The position numbers were made by a program, and so were the translations under genes. The notes under the pieces are model-generated. The model saw only the letters and a program-made list of their open reading frames with translations. It was not told the origin of the DNA and made no database searches. From contig JAVKLI010000005.1 of assembly GCA_031539425.1 (NCBI GenBank), positions 1-22,187 of the forward strand: a stretch of DNA of 22,187 nucleotides, written 5' to 3'. Shown here piece after piece: positions 17,901-22,187 of the stretch (position 1 is its first letter; every line of letters starts with the position of its first letter). The DNA comes from UBA4416 sp031539425. GTDB taxonomy: Bacteria; Bacteroidota; Bacteroidia; B-17B0; Aurantibacillaceae.

Positions 17901-18657
17901 GCACATGGCTGTATTTTTTATCAATAAACTCTATTAGTTGCTGGGTGTCTTTTTTTAAATAGGTTTCAATGTCTGTATACGTTTCGTTAAACTGACGTAG
18001 CTGCCTTTCTACCTGGTCAAGTTTAATGCTACTTTGTTCGTTTGATGTTGAGTTGGCAATAAAATCTTTTATAAAACGGCTATCAATGCTGCTTTTAGAG
18101 CTTAAAAATACATTGGTTATGGATTTTGGTATGTTTTGGTATTTTTCATTACCTCGTAATAAATAAAATTTTGATAAATCTTTGTCGGTTTCTGTGCCGT
18201 ATAAAATGTTTCTGTATCGCTCAAAAGTATCTATTTTATTACTAATATAGATATTGGCTTTGGTAAAATTTTCTATAATTTCTTTTATTCGATAAGCTTC
18301 GTCATTTTTATTAAAGAAAAAATCGGGGTTGTAAGCCGCATCAATAAAGCGAAATACGAGTTTGTTATGTCTATAAACAATTACAGTAAATGGTTTGTCT
18401 TCTGTGGCTATTTCATAAATTAAGTATGAGTTTTCGCTTCTAAAATAATGCTCATCAAAAGGTTTTTGAGATGATGATATCCCTAAGCCCTTACTATTGG
18501 CGCTATAAAAAAACAAAATAGCTCTTTGTAAAGATGTTTTACCAAAGTTATTTGTACCTACAAAACAAGTGTTGCCGCTTAGTTCCAAATCGGTATACTT
18601 TACGTTGGCAATATTTATTTCTACTATTCTATTTAAAATTCTACAATTTTTTTCCAT
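14971..18657 (-). CDS. MukB/MksB/JetC-like SMC ATPase (1228 aa)
   Basis: This is a condensin-like ATPase that would dimerise at its hinge and move or loop DNA with its kleisin partners. Walker A is GTNNFGKT at residues 34-41. Two long coiled coils span about 265-535 and 605-880, separated by a compact hinge at about 540-600. The C-terminal head holds a signature-like SIGSTGTDI at 1123-1131 and Walker B with Asp1164-Glu1165 (CIIDEVGQI). No CxxC zinc hook is present, which argues against SbcC/Rad50. Canonical SMC would be encoded apart from MukF/MukE-like genes. It is the last gene of a four-gene operon, 39 nt after the exported-protein gene. Whether it is chromosomal MksB or an anti-plasmid JetC type cannot be decided from sequence alone. 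The divergent head motifs and the MukE/MukF-like neighbours favour the Muk/Mks/Jet group. Confidence 0.85.
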   Translation of the reverse strand: MEKNCRILNRIVEINIANVKYTDLELSGNTCFVGTNNFGKTSLQRAILFFYSANSKGLGISSSQKPFDEHYFRSENSYLIYEIATEDKPFTVIVYRHNKLVFRFIDAAYNPDFFFNKNDEAYRIKEIIENFTKANIYISNKIDTFERYRNILYGTETDKDLSKFYLLRGNEKYQNIPKSITNVFLSSKSSIDSRFIKDFIANSTSNEQSSIKLDQVERQLRQFNETYTDIETYLKKDTQQLIEFIDKKYSHVHVLRSSQVEIAEQLGNSLKYAEQQNEKNQKASIKKQEELDKLNEQFEDVKLKLDDQQLSNREEIGYYDKTIRDAQKKLNEYDSKNIKDSLTKHTEREKLQVELNIARREYESLTSNVQNIEVKFASLIEGLRNDKMAYINKINSQTNEIYNHYNELLLVQKDEFNTNETELKRKKDAVLLELNREDNSKQQEYSELKASEKIIKSERLFENEIKEKESELADLRAITYKNKSEKAIKTNMVSSIQKEWESLEAQLKMSLQHQTEKANAEIEKIKEGIKQIESKLNAQHHALYGFLESNIKDWHSSIGKVVHEDILFRTDLNPVFTNSKETSLYGVKLTLDHVEPTSKSLQEYQFVKNELLTKIKNIEETIKIFQSKNTDEKLLATDKFGKQIGELKEEVKVLTYALELAENKEKKINIELEDWKQQAQKNVELSLTSNRQKINIVEEELSIIEKKKKILLQAFNDEYDLLNKHHTERVNDIKARKDNEIAALEIEKKNQVKEYEEKENEIVGEKDKNFKSKGVDSKALSRTEQTIKELQSKLTQIDEHSTLVQEYLKDKRDIFDKLPDFTQKKESFIAKANQLTAEIDELIKKHNLSKVELMQAKQILDEEVHEFNLGMNYFNANFKETPVFAKYLDLIEQAKAKKNNHSIIELCTQLLKNDAYYIQEFQIFQRYINEFAGKFRLDNHFNFVIRNDATYQEYERFSQNLRLFVNESKIELSITETASQIGLVTDSVTAKVKELSSQKEKIEHIIELIAEDFKKAEFEESRLIEFIKIKIEDSENKVYKLLKQIQVFRDEHGLMYNEGLFSIESVGFKNRDLSTRAVKLLEQLRIAIKEQEQEEIRLQDLFELKFNIKEGMNETGWTHKIDSIGSTGTDILVKAIIYITLLHVFIKESSHRSSTNFKVHCIIDEVGQISAHYLRELLRFAKTRNIMMINGLPNKSGLEAHYKYTYQFRREEDNSVRIFPSIVTEVEA

Positions 18658-18696
18658 TTTTTCTATTCCATTTAAGCGTGGCGCAATTCATCTATT

Positions 18697-19803
18697 TTAA
18701 TAATTATACAAGCTCATTGGGGCGTAAAACTTTTTAAGATATATAGAAACATTGTATGATTCAGGCTCTGGAGGCAATGGCTTTTTAGTTTTAGGGTCTA
18801 TTTTTGGTTTAACTATTGCTGGTTTACCTGGTTTTGCTTTTTTGTTTGCAGCTGATGGTGCCACGAATTTCATCATTGGATGTAAGCCAATGGTAAATCG
18901 TACATTGTTTATAAAATTGGCATTGCCTTGTGCAGCCATATTGGCGGCCTCTGGCAGCTGATAAAACTTAGGCTTTAATCCTAATGTCATTAATCGTTTA
19001 TCTATTACTGAGGCATAAAATGCGGGCGAAATTTTTCCGTTTAATAGGGCTTTATATAAAATTGAATTTAATATTGAATTGTCATAATCAAACTTATAAT
19101 TTAAAATAAAATTAAGTAACAACTTATAAGTTTCACTGTTTACGGCACTTTCATCTGGAAACTGAAATTGATTGATGTTTATAATTAATTCTGCAAGTAG
19201 GGTAGAATCATTTGCTTTTTTCTCACTCATTAATTTTTTGTTAGCAACATAATCTGGTGTTCCTGCTTTGCAGTTTTCTGATTTGATTTCGCAGGCTGTA
19301 AAATATTCTACCGCTTTGATGTAGTTTGGTTTTTCAAACTTTTTAAATTCGTTGTTAATCCAATAAATACGATTTTCAAATTCTGCATTTCTTCTAGTTA
19401 ATAACTTTTCATTCCATTTTGTATAATTAGCTTCAAATGCTGCTTTTGTATTGGGTGTTTCATACTTAAATATTCTATGATACATGGTGTCAATGTAAAA
19501 GCCTCCTATTACTGCCTTTTCAAGATATTTAAGAGATTGCAACTCTTCTTTTATTTTTAAGGCACTTACGGCCAATTTTAAATAATGCGAAAAATGTATG
19601 GTGTTTTGGTAGTTATCGATTGCAAATTTGTATTTGCCGTAAGCTTGTAAAAGTGAATCGTTTCTAAATAGTCGCTCTGCTTGAATAATTGATTTATGAA
19701 ATTGATTAAATGCGTCGGGTGTAGCTGATTGTTCTACTTGTACTTGTGAATAGGCTGTTGCAAAAAGAGTTATGCAAAATAATAAAAGGATGTTGTGTTT
19801 CAT
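18697..19803 (-). CDS. Exported helical-repeat (TPR-like) protein inside the condensin-like operon
   Basis: I do not recognise the family of this 368-aa protein. A signal peptide covers residues 1-19, with cleavage after AYS before a Gln as is common in Bacteroidota, so the product should reach the periplasm or beyond. Residues 30-110 look like TPR-type helical pairs (FHKSIIQAERLFRNDSLLQAYGKY, then YLKLAVSALKIKEELQSLKYL read as repeats A and B). The middle is alpha-helical. A Lys/Pro-rich linker at about 315-350 (KAKPGKPAIVKPK) precedes a short end segment. Its start is 2 nt after the MksE-like stop and its stop 39 nt before the SMC start, so it is almost certainly co-transcribed with cytoplasmic DNA-handling proteins. 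That makes it either an unrecognised partner or a gene trapped in the operon. Confidence 0.75.
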   Translation of the reverse strand: MKHNILLLFCITLFATAYSQVQVEQSATPDAFNQFHKSIIQAERLFRNDSLLQAYGKYKFAIDNYQNTIHFSHYLKLAVSALKIKEELQSLKYLEKAVIGGFYIDTMYHRIFKYETPNTKAAFEANYTKWNEKLLTRRNAEFENRIYWINNEFKKFEKPNYIKAVEYFTACEIKSENCKAGTPDYVANKKLMSEKKANDSTLLAELIININQFQFPDESAVNSETYKLLLNFILNYKFDYDNSILNSILYKALLNGKISPAFYASVIDKRLMTLGLKPKFYQLPEAANMAAQGNANFINNVRFTIGLHPMMKFVAPSAANKKAKPGKPAIVKPKIDPKTKKPLPPEPESYNVSIYLKKFYAPMSLYNY

Positions 19804-19805
19804 GT

Positions 19806-20411
19806 TTAGTTATAATTAAGGGTTTCTGAGGGTTGGTTTGGTTCTTCGTAAATGGCTATAGAGTTTATGATATCAAGCAAATAGGCATATGAATCTAATA
19901 CTTTATAGGATTCTGTTTTTTCATCTTCTAATTCCAAATATGAATCTCGAAGCATTAAATCACAAATTTCTCGCACTTTGTTTAACAAAGTTTCTGAACG
20001 GTATAAGGGTATTTTTTGTAATTTTTGTTTTAAACGTACATTAGCATTACATTCTTCAGAAATTTCTGCCGGACGAAAACGGCTGCCAATGCCTATTTTA
20101 TTATCCATACTGGCAAATAAATCAATAATATCAATGTAACGTTGAAAGCGTTCTAATTTTTTTTCAAGCTCACTGGCTGGCTCATTGGTTTTAGAAAAAT
20201 AAAAATAATTATTGCCTCTTTCTATTTTATATCTAATAATTGAAAAATAGGCTTGAAGTTTATCAAAGTTGTCAGAATTATTTATAATGTCATACAAGCG
20301 ATGCATTCCCTCCCGTGTACCATTGCTAGATATGAAATGACCTTTAGAGAGAATATTAAATATTTCGTGTGTTTGCTTGGGTAAGTTGTATGTAAAAATT
20401 TCTTCAGACAT
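19806..20411 (-). CDS. MukE/MksE/JetB-like condensin subunit
   Basis: This 201-aa, mostly helical, acidic cytoplasmic protein has the length and position of MksE/JetB (DUF4194-like) proteins, which bind the kleisin and modulate the SMC ATPase. Visible features are a winged-helix-like N-terminal half (about residues 25-75: GTREGMHRLY, then YFSIIRYKIERGNNYFYF), an Arg-rich linker around 110-125, and a C-terminal helix (YKVLDSYAYLLDIINSI) typical of this group. It begins 19 nt after the kleisin-like gene and ends 2 nt before the exported-protein gene. The family call rests mainly on operon position, size and secondary-structure pattern, because the sequence is divergent. Confidence 0.65.
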   Translation of the reverse strand: MSEEIFTYNLPKQTHEIFNILSKGHFISSNGTREGMHRLYDIINNSDNFDKLQAYFSIIRYKIERGNNYFYFSKTNEPASELEKKLERFQRYIDIIDLFASMDNKIGIGSRFRPAEISEECNANVRLKQKLQKIPLYRSETLLNKVREICDLMLRDSYLELEDEKTESYKVLDSYAYLLDIINSIAIYEEPNQPSETLNYN

Positions 20412-20430
20412 GGTTGAATATTCTATGTTA

Positions 20431-21639
20431 TTATTTTGATAAGATTAATGTGTAACCTAATTTTTTCTTTTCTTGGGCCTCATTTAAGTAATCGTAATAT
20501 TGAAGGCGGTACTTAAAATTTAATTTGTTTTGATATTCCATGGCTATTTCTACAAATAATGATAAGCGCTCTTCGAGGCTTACGTTTCCAATAGCTTTAG
20601 GGAAATCATAGGCTATTAAATATTCAAATAAATTATCTTTAGTTTGACTTAAAAAGCGATTTACTAATTTTTCTGTATCTAATTTTACTTGTTTGTCTAT
20701 TTCTAAGATTTTAAAATCTTTAGGCATGCGCTGTGCCAAGCCTCTGATAAAAAAGCGCGATAGTTTGTACTTATCTGCCACACGCTTACAGATTGCATAT
20801 CCAGAGTCGCTGTATAAATAATCTACGGCAATTTTTGTTTTTGGTGCTTTATATCCGTTATATTTTATATTGTTAATCTCATTTACAATTTCTTTAAAAT
20901 TTGTTTTAAACAGCAATGCGCCGTGATCTTTGAGTTCTTTTATTTTTTGTACTTTTTTGTATACATCTAATTGATGTTGAATTTTATTAATAAACTCAGT
21001 AATGTGTGTTTGAATTTCAATTAAAAAGTCAAAGTTTTCTATCAAGCTTCTTTTAAGCGTAGCTACCATTTCATTAAGTTCTGCATTATTTGCTATGGCA
21101 ATAAGGGCGTTAGATTGGTTGAGTGTTTCCCCTATTTTTTTAATAAAATCAATAATCATATCGCGCTTTAGGCGGTAGTCTTCTAGTTTTTGCAATTTAA
21201 TTCTATAATTGCTTTCGTTTTTATAGGTTTCGTCAATATTTTTTTGAAGCTTAATAATTTCTTTATTAAGTGTGGTGTTAATTTTTTTAATATACTTTTT
21301 GGCACCATTTAAAAAGCGAAGCTCGCGGGTATCTTGGTAAAAAATAAAATAACGCTTTAGTTCACTAATATAATCGTTAAGGTGACCTGGAGTTACATCA
21401 CCAATATCCATAAAACTTTCAAACATGGATATAACGGCCTCATTAAGGTATATCAAATTTTCTTGCTCGTAAATAATTTCTAAGGATAGTAACTTGCGGT
21501 ATTGTTCGTCAGAAATTAAATTTTGATTTAAAACACTATTAACGGTAACAGGCTCTCTTTGGCCAAATAATAAGGCTATCAAACCATGGTTTTGGTATAA
21601 GTTTAGTAATAAATCTTTTACACTTACTTGTAAGCTCAT
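20431..21639 (-). CDS. MukF/MksF/JetA-like kleisin subunit
   Basis: Using the ATG at 21639, the product is 402 aa. A frame extension to 21705 exists, but its extra 22 codons are Asn/Lys-rich, overlap a palindrome and are probably untranslated. Residues 1-75 look like a winged-helix domain (SVKDLLLNLYQNHGLIALLF, then LISDEQYRKLLSLEIIY). A long helical and coiled-coil middle follows (about 85-250), and a C-terminal helical/winged region (about 330-402) ends LNEAQEKKKLGYTLILSK. This order matches MukF/MksF/JetA kleisins, which bridge the SMC heads. It is the first gene of the operon and lies immediately downstream of two palindromes. The family call depends on the linked MukE-like and SMC genes. 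Confidence 0.65.
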   Translation of the reverse strand: MSLQVSVKDLLLNLYQNHGLIALLFGQREPVTVNSVLNQNLISDEQYRKLLSLEIIYEQENLIYLNEAVISMFESFMDIGDVTPGHLNDYISELKRYFIFYQDTRELRFLNGAKKYIKKINTTLNKEIIKLQKNIDETYKNESNYRIKLQKLEDYRLKRDMIIDFIKKIGETLNQSNALIAIANNAELNEMVATLKRSLIENFDFLIEIQTHITEFINKIQHQLDVYKKVQKIKELKDHGALLFKTNFKEIVNEINNIKYNGYKAPKTKIAVDYLYSDSGYAICKRVADKYKLSRFFIRGLAQRMPKDFKILEIDKQVKLDTEKLVNRFLSQTKDNLFEYLIAYDFPKAIGNVSLEERLSLFVEIAMEYQNKLNFKYRLQYYDYLNEAQEKKKLGYTLILSK

Positions 21640-21691
21640 GAAGTGGTAATTAAGGTTTTTAAATTTAGTAATCTTTAAAGTGTAAATATTT

Positions 21692-21705
21692 TTGTTTATA
21701 AACAA
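21692..21705. promoter_or_regulatory. Perfect 14-bp palindrome before the condensin-like operon
   Basis: TTGTTTATAAACAA is identical on both strands and lies 53 nt upstream of the kleisin-like ATG at 21639. It could be an operator for a dimeric repressor. No regulator gene is in the window. In sequence this AT-rich a 14-bp palindrome can occur by chance, so the location is the main support. Confidence 0.3.
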
Positions 21706-21744
21706 TTAAAAATAAAAAAGTTGAAAAAAAAATTAAAATAAAGT

Positions 21745-21762
21745 GCATTAATTTATTAATGC
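21745..21762. promoter_or_regulatory. 18-bp inverted repeat upstream of the condensin-like operon
   Basis: GCATTAAT, two T's, then ATTAATGC: eight paired bases per arm, 106 nt upstream of the kleisin-like ATG. It may be an operator. A terminator is less likely because no gene ends beside it. It might also belong to the flank of the nearby IS remnant. Confidence 0.3.
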
Positions 21763-21891
21763 TAAAACGATGGGCTATTTATGGGGAGTTCTATAAATTA
21801 AATATTGATAAATTCGGTAACAATATATTAATTTAATTATATGAATGTCAGGTAGTTGATTTTGTATTTGCACTATAAATACATCAATAAA

Positions 21892-22187
21892 ATGAAGACA
21901 GGTTACTATAAATCTAAAGGAAAAAAAGGTTTGTTTGACGATGAAAATTCGTTAGCATTATTATCAGAAATAGGTAATACACTAGAAATGATAGATAAGG
22001 TTGTAGATTTTGAAATGTTTCGTTCAACGTTATGAAAAAGGATACCTCAATGCACCATTAACAGAAGAACAAAAAGCTACGAATAAAGAAAAATCAAAAA
22101 CACGAGCAAGAGTAGAACACGTTTTTGGGTTTATGGAACAAAGCATGAATGGCTTATTCATAAAATCAATAGGGATAGTAAGAGCCA
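21892..22187 (+). pseudogene. IS5-family transposase remnant with the catalytic core deleted
   Basis: The ATG at 21892 opens a 47-codon frame (MKTGYYKSKGKKGLFDDENS.. to EMFRSTL, stop at 22033-22035). It resembles the N-terminus of IS5-type DDE transposases (LFD.., then a WEIFRPTL-like motif). From 22028, in the +1 frame, the sequence continues as their C-terminus: KSKTRARVEHVFGFMEQSMNG, read here as KTRARVEHVFG and FMEQSMNG, with the catalytic Glu probably in RVEH. Compared with a usual length of about 300 aa, most of the middle, which should hold the two catalytic Asp residues, is missing, so the enzyme is dead. The remnant runs off the right edge, and no terminal repeat can be identified. 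Confidence 0.8.

Noticed and set aside
14971..18657. Reading the large coiled-coil ATPase as SbcC/Rad50.
   Set aside because: No CxxC zinc hook is present and no SbcD/Mre11 gene is nearby. The MukE- and MukF-like neighbours fit the Muk/Mks/Jet group better.

Overview
The window looks like a Bacteroidota chromosome. It is AT-rich, its leaders are A-rich and mostly lack Shine-Dalgarno sequences, and it has two well-matched Bacteroidota-type promoters (TTG-N19-TAnnTTTG). It also carries the actABCDEF-coxBA respiratory operon in the order known from this phylum. Nothing here fixes the genus.

Left half, plus strand (334-12023). A promoter at 242-271 precedes eight tightly spaced genes. Six encode alternative complex III: ActA (multiheme cytochrome c), ActB (Fe-S protein with a molybdopterin-oxidoreductase-like domain), ActC and ActF (NrfD-like quinol-binding membrane subunits), ActD (DUF3341) and ActE (monoheme lipoprotein). 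CoxB and CoxA of an aa3-type oxidase follow. Together they would move electrons from menaquinol through ACIII to oxygen. Oxidase subunits III and IV are not in the window. A 39-codon ORF resembling FeoB-associated Cys-rich membrane proteins lies after coxA and converges on the next operon.

Middle, minus strand (13949-12034). lemA and two TPM-domain genes form a compact operon with its own promoter at 13920-13949. Upstream of it on the same strand is an exonuclease III gene (xth, 14736-13972).

Right half, minus strand (21639-14971). Four closely spaced genes form a condensin-like operon: a MukF/MksF/JetA-like kleisin candidate, a MukE/MksE/JetB-like candidate, an exported protein with a signal peptide and helical repeats, and a 1228-residue MukB/MksB/JetC-like SMC ATPase. 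No JetD/MksG nuclease is present. The exported protein, 2 nt after the MksE-like gene and 39 nt before the SMC gene, is the most unusual point in the window. Two palindromes lie upstream of the operon.

Right edge (21892-22187). A decayed IS5-type transposase has its N-terminal part joined directly to its C-terminal part, so most of the catalytic core is missing. It runs off the window.
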